DNA of 45,025 nucleotides from CALWPV01 sp045632125 (GTDB taxonomy: Bacteria; Bacillota; Clostridia; Lachnospirales; Bianqueaceae). The notes beneath the pieces were generated by a model that was given only the letters and a program-made list of their open reading frames with translations, was not told the DNA's origin and did no database searches. The position numbers and the translations under genes were made by a program. The stretch is taken from assembly GCA_045632125.1 (NCBI GenBank), contig JAZQWC010000044.1, forward strand, positions 1 through 45,025, given 5' to 3'. How positions within the stretch are numbered: position 1 is the first letter of the stretch; every line of letters begins with the position of its first letter. Shown here in pieces: positions 14,494 to 22,312 of this stretch.

Positions 14494-15183
14494 ATGAAAG
14501 CCGAACAAATCAATCAGGATCAGGTTCGATTCACATTGAGCGCGCAGGATCTGCGTGAGCGCAATTTGAAGGTTTCGGAACTGGCCTATGGTTCAGAAAA
14601 GACGAAAGCACTCTTTGATGATATGGTAAAAACCGCCATGGAACAATTTGGTGTGGACTTCACCGAAAAACCGCTGATGATCGAAGCAATTCCTCTTTCG
14701 GAAAACACTTTGACCATTACCGTGACCAGAGTATCCGGTGCTGCAGAACTGGGCGCCCTTTTTGGCAGCAACTTGCCCGATGGCGGCAAAGCTGCTTTTG
14801 AACAGCAGGTAGCTCAGGTGCAGGATCGTCCGGCTAAGCCGGAAACTCGCTCCAATCAGGTGAGTGGACTGCCGGGTGATGGCGAGAACGTGATCTATAT
14901 GTTCAAGGATTTTCAGCAGCTGTGCAAGACTGCAGAGCACATGCCTCTGCCGCTGAATCTGCAGAATGCCTTGTATAAGGATGAGAAAAAAGGTGTATAT
15001 TACCTGATCGTACATTACAAAAAGATGGACCGCCGTTTGCGCTATGCCGTTTCGGTGTTGTCGCAGTACAGTGAATCCTGGATCATTGGCGAACGTCTGG
15101 AAAAGATCATTAAAGAGCATGGCCGACTTGTATTTAAGGCAAGAGCTATTCAAAAATTGGCCGAAATCGAACAAGTAAAATAA
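14494..15183 (+). CDS. mecA: Adaptor protein MecA
   Basis: A 229-residue protein with the MecA layout: an N-terminal substrate-recognition domain (QINQDQVRFTLSAQDLRERN, DDMVKTAMEQFGVDF) and a C-terminal ClpC-binding domain (MFKDFQQLCKTAEHMPL, LYKDEKKGVYYLIVH). MecA delivers substrates to the ClpC-ClpP protease and activates the ATPase. The start is the ATG at 14494, with AAGGAG 7 nt upstream, rather than a GTG three codons earlier. The following unknown gene starts 18 nt after the mecA stop and is probably cotranscribed. Confidence 0.92.
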   Translation: MKAEQINQDQVRFTLSAQDLRERNLKVSELAYGSEKTKALFDDMVKTAMEQFGVDFTEKPLMIEAIPLSENTLTITVTRVSGAAELGALFGSNLPDGGKAAFEQQVAQVQDRPAKPETRSNQVSGLPGDGENVIYMFKDFQQLCKTAEHMPLPLNLQNALYKDEKKGVYYLIVHYKKMDRRLRYAVSVLSQYSESWIIGERLEKIIKEHGRLVFKARAIQKLAEIEQVK

Positions 15184-15201
15184 TTGGAGAATAAAAATCA
15201 A

Positions 15202-15750
15202 ATGCTTGAATTTAAAGTTAACGAGCAGTTTCCTCTTCCTCACATTAAGGAAGAGGGGGCTGTTTTCTCTGTAGAACCCTATACCATGATGCTGATCTAC
15301 CGTTACAACAACCCCACCGAGGCGGAGATCAAAGAATTTAAAGACGGTGACTATCAGCTTGCTGTGACCGAACTGCGTAAGGTTATGTTTGTTCTGTCTA
15401 AATTTGGTGCGCTGAGCTGGTCTGACTGTGCTTACAGCAGTCAGCTTTCGGAATCGGCAAAGAATCTGCCGGAACTGGTGGAAGGTAACCGCGGCTATGC
15501 AGTTGATGCTTTCTTAGTAGACTGTAGCGACAACACTTTAAAGGCTCATCGCCTGATCCGTATGAATCCGGAGTTTTCCCGTAAGTTCCGTATGCTGCTG
15601 AACGACGATCAGCAGAAAGAATTCGATCCCGCTGCCTATGAGCAGGCGGTTTCCAACGTATATCGTATGTATTCCACTAAAGATCTGCTGAAACTGAGTG
15701 TGCTGAAAATGAAAGGCACCAAGCAGACTGCACCGGTGGAAGAAAAATAA
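15202..15750 (+). CDS. Protein of unknown function downstream of mecA
   Basis: I do not recognise this 182-residue protein. It is soluble, has no signal peptide or membrane segment, and is rich in charged residues. The N-terminal half has TMMLIYRYNNPTEAEIKEF, then LSKFGALSWSDCAYSSQL; the C-terminal half is mostly helical, with RMNPEFSRKFRMLLND and a tail rich in Lys and Glu. The start is taken at the ATG at 15202; GGAGA lies 12 nt upstream, and TTG at 15184 is less likely. Codon use is like that of mecA, from which it is 18 nt away, and both end at the terminator at 15767. A role linked to proteolysis is only guilt by association. Confidence 0.8.
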   Translation: MLEFKVNEQFPLPHIKEEGAVFSVEPYTMMLIYRYNNPTEAEIKEFKDGDYQLAVTELRKVMFVLSKFGALSWSDCAYSSQLSESAKNLPELVEGNRGYAVDAFLVDCSDNTLKAHRLIRMNPEFSRKFRMLLNDDQQKEFDPAAYEQAVSNVYRMYSTKDLLKLSVLKMKGTKQTAPVEEK

Positions 15751-15766
15751 ATAAGTGGAGTTTAGT

Positions 15767-15803
15767 CCCCCAGTTTTGAATGTATCATGACTGGGGGATT
15801 TTG
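15767..15803 (+). terminator. Terminator of the mecA transcript, at the edge of the RHS island
   Basis: CCCCCAGT (15767-15774) and ACTGGGGG (15790-15797) form a perfect 8-bp stem, followed by ATTTTGG. It ends the mecA operon. The RHS-like sequence begins immediately after it, so the insertion junction is at about 15800. Confidence 0.82.
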
Positions 15804-17642
15804 GCATCGGTGACAGATTCAGAGACAGGAAGAAAGAACACATATTTGTATGACACTACCGGTCGGTTGATGAAGTATGAGGAAAAAGGTAGTCAACATA
15901 GGCTTTCGTTGACATACGGTTATGACAATTTAAATCAAGTAAACAGTATAGTAGAGGTCAATAACGGAATCAACCGCAGTACGACTTATACCTATGATGA
16001 TGCAGGTCGTGTGACTAAGAGTCAAACGGAAGATGCAAGCAGAAATTATACCTATGATGGTTTTGGGCGGATTCACCAGACATTAACAAAAGCAGGAGAT
16101 AGCCAGATCAAGAGCGACACATATAGCTATACAGGTAGTACAACAGGCAGCAGTGGTCAGGTGTCACAGCATGTAATCAGTGCAGCAGGATATAACAAAA
16201 CCTATACTTATGGGTACGACGACAATGGAAATATCGTAAGCATCAGTGATGGAACCAACACAACCACCTATGAATATGATACAGCCAATCAATTGATACG
16301 AGAGAATAATCAGGCTGGTGGCTATACATGTGTGTGGAATTATGATAACGCCGGTAACATACTGAGTAAAAAGGAATATAGCTACACCACCGGAGAAGTA
16401 GGGGAAGTAACAAATCAGGATACCTATAGCTATGGTAATAGCGAGTGGGGCGATTTGTTGACGAGTTATAACGGAACTTCCTATACCTACGATGAAGTCG
16501 GAAATCTTTTAGTAGATGAAGAGTATGATTATACTTGGAGACATGGCCGGGAACTACAGTATATAAGTGCGATGTTCGAATACTGGAGGATGACATACGA
16601 TGTAAATGGACTGCGAACAAAGCGTGAAAGCAATGTGTGGACATATGATTATGTGTACAGCGCAGGACAGTTAAGCAGTATGAAAATCTGGAATTCTTCC
16701 AAAGGAAAGAGATGGAATTTATATTTTACATATGATGCAAACGGAACACCGATGACAGTAAAATATAACGGAACATTATACTATTATGTCACTAATCTGC
16801 AGGGAGATGTTATAGCGATTCTGAACAGCAGTGGAAATTCAGTAGTGGAGTATAGCTATGATGCCTGGGGAAATGTGCTATCTGTAAGCGGAAGTCATGC
16901 TTCTACAATCGGAGAAGATAATCCATTGCGATATCGCGGATATGTGTATGATAAGGAGACAAAATTATATTATCTGGAGAGCAGGTATTATAATCCCGCG
17001 TATGGGCGATTTATAAATGCAGATGCATATGCAGCGACTGGACAGGGATTTGTTGGCAACAATATGTTTGCTTATTGCTTAAATAATCCAGTGAATATGA
17101 TGGATGAAAATGGCAATTTAGCTAAAGCAGCACGTCATGCAGAAAATGGCACTTCGAATAGAGTGAAGGATATTGGTGTTGCCGTAGTGGATGAAATACT
17201 TGAAGAACTTGCGGATGATGCACTTAATTATAATGTTAATAATCAAAGTGAGGAGATTGTTTTGCAATCAAAGTATTTTTCTGCATATAAAGGAAGATTT
17301 GTAATTCGAACACCATTTGATAGATGTGGATCATATGGAATTTTGTTTATTACACATGAGACTAATACTCGAACTAATCCAGAGGACTATATTAGACATG
17401 AATATGGTCATACTGTGCAATTACAGAGATTGGGATTTTTAAAATATACAGTATGTATAGGAATACCATCTTTATTGCAATGGGGAAATGGAGCGTATTA
17501 CAGTAAGCCGTTTGAAATAACTGCAGATGTATTTGGAAATGTTCAATCTAGGGTGCACACAAAAAATGATATTGAAGCAGGCTTTTACTATCTGGAATAT
17601 AGTAAGAAACGGGGAATACATGCATGGGGGCTAATAAAATGA
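15780..17642 (+). CDS. 5'-truncated RHS/YD-repeat protein with a HExxH metallopeptidase-like C-terminal tip
   Basis: The 620-codon frame is a run of YD repeats (for example YTYDDAGRVTKSQT, YTYDEVGNLLVDE), then the RHS core RYRGYVYDKETKLYYLESRYYNPAYGRFI (residues about 384-412, in pieces), NPVNMMDENG, and a variable tip from about 446. The tip has RHEYGHTVQL, with HExxH at 540-544, and FEITADVFG, whose Glu579 could be the third zinc ligand, as in gluzincins. In polymorphic toxins such tips are the toxic part. The front is missing: no signal peptide, the first repeat is cut, a TGA directly precedes the first ATG, that ATG lies in the loop of the mecA terminator, and there is no RBS. It is probably a silent orphan end of a larger gene. 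Codon use (ATA, AGA, GGA) and AT content in the tip differ from the neighbours, suggesting transfer. Confidence 0.85.
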   Translation: MYHDWGILASVTDSETGRKNTYLYDTTGRLMKYEEKGSQHRLSLTYGYDNLNQVNSIVEVNNGINRSTTYTYDDAGRVTKSQTEDASRNYTYDGFGRIHQTLTKAGDSQIKSDTYSYTGSTTGSSGQVSQHVISAAGYNKTYTYGYDDNGNIVSISDGTNTTTYEYDTANQLIRENNQAGGYTCVWNYDNAGNILSKKEYSYTTGEVGEVTNQDTYSYGNSEWGDLLTSYNGTSYTYDEVGNLLVDEEYDYTWRHGRELQYISAMFEYWRMTYDVNGLRTKRESNVWTYDYVYSAGQLSSMKIWNSSKGKRWNLYFTYDANGTPMTVKYNGTLYYYVTNLQGDVIAILNSSGNSVVEYSYDAWGNVLSVSGSHASTIGEDNPLRYRGYVYDKETKLYYLESRYYNPAYGRFINADAYAATGQGFVGNNMFAYCLNNPVNMMDENGNLAKAARHAENGTSNRVKDIGVAVVDEILEELADDALNYNVNNQSEEIVLQSKYFSAYKGRFVIRTPFDRCGSYGILFITHETNTRTNPEDYIRHEYGHTVQLQRLGFLKYTVCIGIPSLLQWGNGAYYSKPFEITADVFGNVQSRVHTKNDIEAGFYYLEYSKKRGIHAWGLIK

Positions 17643-17761
17643 GGAAGTGATACTGGAGGTTATAACTTAAAGAGTACGTCGGTGTAAAGCTTGAATCAAT
17701 GTTGTTAGCTTCCCAAAATTTGAGCAGTTATACTTCATGAAAAGGAGGATCAGTGATAATA

Positions 17762-18175
17762 ATGAAAAGGAAAGGAATAATATATATTATCCTCTTTATT
17801 TATGTAATGATGGTTGGATGCAACCTTAAAAATGAATATATCAGTTATTATTCTGTAAAAGAGAATTATGTGGAGGTAGAAGGATCGGTATATTTCTTAG
17901 AATATTCCGAAAATGGAATATATATAGGATTTCAAGACATGACTTATGAGTTTGATGATGATTGTTTTAAACTCGTTGGAAAGAATATGACAGCAGTGGT
18001 TCAAGCAGGAGTAGAAAAAAAGTTGAAACTGGGAGACAAAGTAAAGTTTTCGACTGCACCGAAGTACTTTGGAGACGGGTATGTGATGCCCATTGTTTCA
18101 TTGGAAATTGAAGGAGAAGAATTGTTATCATTTGAAGATGGATATGTTAATCTACTGGAATGGTATAGAAATTGA
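17762..18175 (+). CDS. Small putative lipoprotein, candidate immunity protein for the RHS tip
   Basis: A 137-residue protein not matching a family I know. It starts with a basic N-terminus (MKRKG), a hydrophobic stretch and MMVGCN, which could be a lipobox although Met at -3 is unusual. The mature part is acidic and beta-rich: EGSVYFLEYSENGIYIGF and KLKLGDKVKFSTAPKYFG resemble a small OB-like or barrel fold. AAAGGAGG lies upstream; either the GTG at 17753 or the ATG at 17762 could start it. It follows the RHS tip by about 110 nt, shares its AT-rich codon use, and is the last gene of the foreign segment, where immunity genes normally sit. The immunity role is inferred from position only. Confidence 0.72.
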   Translation: MKRKGIIYIILFIYVMMVGCNLKNEYISYYSVKENYVEVEGSVYFLEYSENGIYIGFQDMTYEFDDDCFKLVGKNMTAVVQAGVEKKLKLGDKVKFSTAPKYFGDGYVMPIVSLEIEGEELLSFEDGYVNLLEWYRN

Positions 18176-18240
18176 AAATTAATTGGTGAATTATATTTGT
18201 GTCCTTGAACTGCCATGAAACCTATCTTATTGGAGTCGCT

Positions 18241-18265
18241 GCCGCTGTGCAGCGGCTCTTTTTTT
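18241..18265 (+). terminator. Intrinsic terminator at the right end of the RHS island
   Basis: GCCGCT and AGCGGC (18241-18246 with 18251-18256) form a 6-bp GC-rich stem with a GTGC loop, followed by TCTTTTTTT. Confidence 0.85.
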
Positions 18266-18287
18266 CTACATATATCTCCATTTTGAC

Positions 18288-18316
18288 TTGATTTTGGAGG
18301 CAAAAAATCATATAAT
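18288..18316 (+). promoter_or_regulatory. Promoter of the tsaE-tsaB-rimI operon
   Basis: TTGATT (18288-18293) and TATAAT (18311-18316) are 17 nt apart. The leader to the TTG start codon of tsaE is about 75 nt. Confidence 0.72.
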
Positions 18317-18397
18317 AATGAACGTATTTTTATTTTGAATGACGTAAAAAATAATACCAAAATTCACATAGAAAACCCCTAGAAAGGAGATGACCCT

Positions 18398-18832
18398 TTG
18401 CAGATTTTCGAATCTTTTGACGAACAGCAGACTTTTGAATTTGGTCAGCAGATCGGCCGTGAGGCGCAGCCCGGCAGTGTATACTGCCTAGTGGGCAATT
18501 TGGGCACCGGCAAGACCATTATGGCGAAAGGCCTAGCTGTTGGACTGGGCATCGAGGAAGACATCGTCAGCCCCACATTTACCATTGTACAGGAATACCA
18601 AGGTCGTCTTCCGTTTTATCATTTTGATATTTATCGTATTATGGATGAAGACGAATTGTTTGAAATCGGTTGGGATGAATACGTAAACGGAAATGGCGTA
18701 TGCTTAGTAGAGTGGGCCGATCAAGTGCCCGAAGCCATTCCGCCGGAAGCCATTTGGCTCACTATTGAAAAAGACCTGAGCAAAGGCATAGCATACAGAA
18801 AAATCACGGTAAGCGAGGGAAGACCATGCTGA
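18398..18832 (+). CDS. tsaE: tRNA threonylcarbamoyladenosine biosynthesis ATPase TsaE
   Basis: 144 residues, typical length. Walker A is LVGNLGTGKTIMAKGLA, followed by VSPTFTIVQEY and FDIYRI with the DYR-like family motif, and the Walker B-like LVEWADQVPE. TsaE powers the TsaB-TsaD-TsaE complex that makes t6A37 in tRNAs reading ANN codons. The start is TTG at 18398, with AGAAAGGAG 8 nt upstream; no ATG fits. It overlaps tsaB by 7 nt. TsaD is not in this window. Confidence 0.95.
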   Translation: MQIFESFDEQQTFEFGQQIGREAQPGSVYCLVGNLGTGKTIMAKGLAVGLGIEEDIVSPTFTIVQEYQGRLPFYHFDIYRIMDEDELFEIGWDEYVNGNGVCLVEWADQVPEAIPPEAIWLTIEKDLSKGIAYRKITVSEGRPC

Positions 18833-19536
18833 TATTAGGAATCGAATCTGCCGCCAAGGTGGCAGGAGCTGCACTCTACGAAAACGGCCGCATCATTGCG
18901 GAGCAGATGGTAAACGGTGCGCTCACCCATTCGGAAACACTGATGCCCATGATCGAGGCAGTATTTAAAGCAGCCGGCCGTAAGCCGGAAGACCTCGACT
19001 ACATTGCCCTGACAAGTGGCCCCGGATCTTTCACCGGACTTCGCATTGGGGCAGCTACCGCCAAAGGTATGGCCCTTGGACTTCGTATTCCGCTGATTCC
19101 GGTGAATACTTTGGAGTCTTTGGCCTTTGCCGCCGGTTTTCATAACATGCTTTGTGTGCCGATCATGGATGCGCGCCGTGGGCAGGTATACGGCGGAGTT
19201 TATGAAAACGGTCAGATCGTTCTGGAGCCTCAGGCTATTAGTCCGGCAGATCTTGCGGCAGAGTTGGTCAAGTTGGATCGTCCCTGTCTGTTCATGGGCG
19301 ATGCCGCCGACCTGTATCGTGAGCAGTTTGCAGCTGCGCTGCAGGAAAACTACCATTTAGCTCCTGCGCATTTGAAAGATCTGAGAGCAGCTTCTGTGGC
19401 GGCTCTGGCAGCGGAGATGCTGGCAAAAGGGCAGACACAGGGCATTTCCAGCCATGAACTGGAGATCGATTACCTGCGCAAGCCTCAGGCTGAGCGAGAG
19501 CGTGAAGCAAAGTTAGCAGCGGAGGCGAAGGCTTGA
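18826..19536 (+). CDS. tsaB: tRNA threonylcarbamoyladenosine biosynthesis protein TsaB
   Basis: 236 residues with the ASKHA fold of TsaB: ILGIESAAKVAGAALYE at the start, HSETLMPMIEAVF, the hallmark TSGPGSFTGLRIGAATAKG, and PIMDARRGQVYGGVYE. TsaB is the non-catalytic partner that dimerises with TsaD in the t6A complex. It overlaps tsaE upstream and rimI downstream (TGATG), the common tsaE-tsaB-rimI order of Bacillota. Confidence 0.96.
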   Translation: MLILGIESAAKVAGAALYENGRIIAEQMVNGALTHSETLMPMIEAVFKAAGRKPEDLDYIALTSGPGSFTGLRIGAATAKGMALGLRIPLIPVNTLESLAFAAGFHNMLCVPIMDARRGQVYGGVYENGQIVLEPQAISPADLAAELVKLDRPCLFMGDAADLYREQFAAALQENYHLAPAHLKDLRAASVAALAAEMLAKGQTQGISSHELEIDYLRKPQAEREREAKLAAEAKA

Positions 19537-19973
19537 TGCTGCGGGCTATGACGATGGCGGATCTGGATGCGGTGTGTCAAATCGAAGAGCAGTGTTTTTC
19601 GGTGCCCTGGTCCAGAGAGTCCATGGAAAAAGAATTAAGTGGAAACGATCAGGCTCATTATTGGGTGGCTGAGATCGAAGGACAAGTTGTTGGTTATGCC
19701 GGATTCTGGCAGGTGCTGGATGAAGGTCATATTATGAATATAGCGGTGTTGCAGGAGATGCGGGGACGCGGTTTGGGCGAAGAACTGATGCGGGCTATGC
19801 TGGAGCAGGGTACGCAGATGGGAATCATTTACTGGACGCTGGAGGTACGTGTCAGCAACATTGCAGCCATTAAATTGTATGAAAAAGTGGGCTTTACATC
19901 CGCAGGGATCCGTCCCGGATATTACGAAAAGCCTAAGGAAGATGCAAATATTATGTGGTATCAGTTCGGGTAA
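19536..19973 (+). CDS. rimI: Ribosomal-protein-alanine N-acetyltransferase RimI
   Basis: A 145-residue GNAT enzyme. It starts with LRAMTMADLDAVCQIEEQCF, typical of RimI, and has VGYAGFW, the acetyl-CoA motif EMRGRGLGEELM, LEVRVSNIAAIKLYEKVGF and RPGYYEKPKEDANIMW, the strongly conserved RimI ending. In E. coli RimI acetylates the N-terminus of S18; some homologues have broader substrates. The ATG at 19536 shares its A with the tsaB stop codon, so translation is coupled. Confidence 0.94.
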   Translation: MLRAMTMADLDAVCQIEEQCFSVPWSRESMEKELSGNDQAHYWVAEIEGQVVGYAGFWQVLDEGHIMNIAVLQEMRGRGLGEELMRAMLEQGTQMGIIYWTLEVRVSNIAAIKLYEKVGFTSAGIRPGYYEKPKEDANIMWYQFG

Positions 19974-19993
19974 TTAGTTAGGGGAGTGAGAGT

Positions 19994-21475
19994 ATGAAAA
20001 TTGGATTTGATAATGACAAATATTTGAAGATGCAGTCGGAACATATTCGCGAGCGTATTGCCAGTTTTGGCGGCAAGCTGTATCTGGAATTTGGCGGTAA
20101 ATTGTATGATGATTATCATGCATCCCGCGTGCTGCCGGGCTTTGAGCCGGATAGCAAAATGCGCATGCTGCAGCAATTGAGTGATCAGGCCGAGATCGTG
20201 GTAGTAGTGAATGCTGCCGATCTGGAAGAAAAACGTGTGCGCGGCGATTTGGGCATTACCTACGATTTAGAAGTCATGCGACTGATCGATGTATTCCGCA
20301 GCCGTGGTCTTTTTGTAGGTTCGGTAGTTCTGTCCCGCTTTAACGGACAAGCTGCAGCTGTTAAGTTCCAGAAGTATTTGGAAGGAACGGGTATGCCGGT
20401 ATATCGTCACTATCCCATTGAGGGATATCCTTCTGATGTGGCCAAGATCGTCAGCGATGAAGGTTACGGAAAGAATGAATACATCGAAACCAGTCGTTCT
20501 CTGGTGGTGGTAACCGCTCCCGGTGCCAGCAGTGGTAAGATGGCGACCTGTCTGTCACAGTTGTACCAGGATCATAAGCGCGGTATCCAGTCAGGCTATG
20601 CTAAATTCGAAACCTTCCCCATCTGGAATCTGTCCATCAACCATCCTGTCAACGTAGCCTATGAGGCTGCAACTGCAGATTTGAACGATGTGAACATGAT
20701 CGACCCCTTCCATTTGAAAGCTTATAATCAGATCTGTGTTAACTATAACCGCGATGTGGAAACCTTCCCGGTACTTGCAGCTACCTTTAAGAAGATCTAT
20801 GGTAGCTGCCCCTATCAGTCTCCTACTGACATGGGTGTTAACATGGCCGGCAATTGTATTTTTGATGAAGAGGCAGTGTGTGAGGCATCTCGTCAGGAAA
20901 TCATTCGTCGATACTTCCGTTATATGTGTGAAATGAAGAAGGATATTTGCGGCGAGAACGAGGTTCGTAAGCTGGAAATGCTGATGAGTCAGTTAGATAT
21001 TGAGCCTACTGAGCGTGCTGTAGTTGGACCGGCTCGTCAAATGGCAGAGGAAACAGGTGAGCCTGCGGTGGCTCTGCAGCTGCAGGATGGCCAGATCGTA
21101 TTGGGGCATATCTCGGAGCGTATGGGTGCTTCTGCTGCGGTAATTATGAACGCTTTGAAGCGCTTGGCCGGACTGCCTCGCGAGGTACATTTGATCTCTC
21201 CCGAGGTATTTGAACCCATTCAAAAATTAAAGGTGAATCAGTTTGGCAGCAAGAATCCCCGCCTGCATTCCGATGAAATTTTGATCGCCCTTTCCATTTG
21301 TGCGGTGCATGATGAAAATGCCCGTCTGGCATTGGAACAGATCGATAAATTAAGGGGCTGTGAGGTGCATTCTACTGTGATACTAACACAGGTGGATGAA
21401 AGTGTGTTCCGTAAACTGGGAACCCATTTGACCAGTGAGCCCGCTTATCAAACGCAAAAACTTTATAGACAATAA
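19994..21475 (+). CDS. DUF1846 (UPF0371) family protein
   Basis: A 493-residue cytosolic protein with the conserved DUF1846 start (KIGFDNDKYLKMQSEHI, then FGGKLYLEFGGKLYDDYHAS) and the central VVVTAPGASSGKMATCLSQ and SCPYQSPTDMGVNMAG motifs. Structures known for the family show a P-loop-like nucleotide-binding fold, but no reaction is established. GGGGAG precedes the ATG. Full length; no damage seen. It follows rimI by 20 nt and precedes a ThuA-like gene by 13 nt, so the three may be cotranscribed without a known link. Confidence 0.93.
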   Translation: MKIGFDNDKYLKMQSEHIRERIASFGGKLYLEFGGKLYDDYHASRVLPGFEPDSKMRMLQQLSDQAEIVVVVNAADLEEKRVRGDLGITYDLEVMRLIDVFRSRGLFVGSVVLSRFNGQAAAVKFQKYLEGTGMPVYRHYPIEGYPSDVAKIVSDEGYGKNEYIETSRSLVVVTAPGASSGKMATCLSQLYQDHKRGIQSGYAKFETFPIWNLSINHPVNVAYEAATADLNDVNMIDPFHLKAYNQICVNYNRDVETFPVLAATFKKIYGSCPYQSPTDMGVNMAGNCIFDEEAVCEASRQEIIRRYFRYMCEMKKDICGENEVRKLEMLMSQLDIEPTERAVVGPARQMAEETGEPAVALQLQDGQIVLGHISERMGASAAVIMNALKRLAGLPREVHLISPEVFEPIQKLKVNQFGSKNPRLHSDEILIALSICAVHDENARLALEQIDKLRGCEVHSTVILTQVDESVFRKLGTHLTSEPAYQTQKLYRQ

Positions 21476-21488
21476 AGGAGATCCCAAA

Positions 21489-22310
21489 ATGAAGGTATTA
21501 TTTTACAACGAATTCGTACACGAAAGAATGCCCGGTCGTCCTCAGGAAATGTATCCCAATGGTATCCACATGGCTATCACTGAGGGCTTGCAGAAAATCG
21601 ATAACACTCTGACTTTTGAATATGCTTGCTTGGATGATCACAAAGAAGTGATCACTGCTGAAAAGTTGGCTGAGACCGATGTTATGATCTGGTGGGGCCA
21701 TATGCGTCATGGCCAGGTAGAAGACAGCGTAGTACAGCTGGTATATGAAGCCGTGAACAAAGGCATGGGTCTGATCGTACTGCACTCTGGTCACGAGTCT
21801 AAGATCTTCCAGCGCCTGTGCGGTACCCGTTGCTCCGTACAGTGGCGTGAAAGCTGCGAAAACGGTCATATTTGGATCCTGGATCCCACTCATCCCATCG
21901 TACAGGGTGTTCCTAATCCCATCGAACTGGAAGCTGAAGAGACCTACGCGGAGCCCTTTGATGTACCCACTCCCGATGAAATGATCGGTATTACCTGGTG
22001 GAAGGGCGGCGAGATCTTCCGTGGTATGAGCATTTACAAACGCGGCCGCGGTAAAATTTTCTACTTCCATCCCGGTCATGAAACCCTGCCCAGCTATTAC
22101 AATGCAGATGTAATCCGTGTAATCGATAACGGTATCCATTATGTAAAACCCGTTGCTCGTATTCAGGAGTTGACCTCGGCCTATAAACTGCCCACTGAGC
22201 CCGATATCCGCGAAGCTCTGTTCGAAGAAAAAGAAGGCAAGATGCAGTACAAAGGTTTCGAAACTCCTCACCAGTGGAAAGCCGTTCGTATGAACGAAGA
22301 GGATAAATAA
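21489..22310 (+). CDS. ThuA-like domain protein (trehalose-utilisation family, glutamine amidotransferase-like fold)
   Basis: A 273-residue cytosolic protein matching the ThuA family: KVLFYNEFVHER at the N-terminus, MIWWGHMRHGQVED, GLIVLHSGHESKIFQRLCG, and the C-terminal KIFYFHPGHETLPSYYN followed by VIDNGIHYV. ThuA proteins have a class I amidotransferase-like fold but usually lack the catalytic Cys; rhizobial ThuA takes part in trehalose catabolism. The substrate here is unknown. The ATG at 21489 has AAAGGAG 8 nt upstream. Only 2 nt separate it from the M42 peptidase gene. Confidence 0.9.
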   Translation: MKVLFYNEFVHERMPGRPQEMYPNGIHMAITEGLQKIDNTLTFEYACLDDHKEVITAEKLAETDVMIWWGHMRHGQVEDSVVQLVYEAVNKGMGLIVLHSGHESKIFQRLCGTRCSVQWRESCENGHIWILDPTHPIVQGVPNPIELEAEETYAEPFDVPTPDEMIGITWWKGGEIFRGMSIYKRGRGKIFYFHPGHETLPSYYNADVIRVIDNGIHYVKPVARIQELTSAYKLPTEPDIREALFEEKEGKMQYKGFETPHQWKAVRMNEEDK

Positions 22311-22312
22311 GA

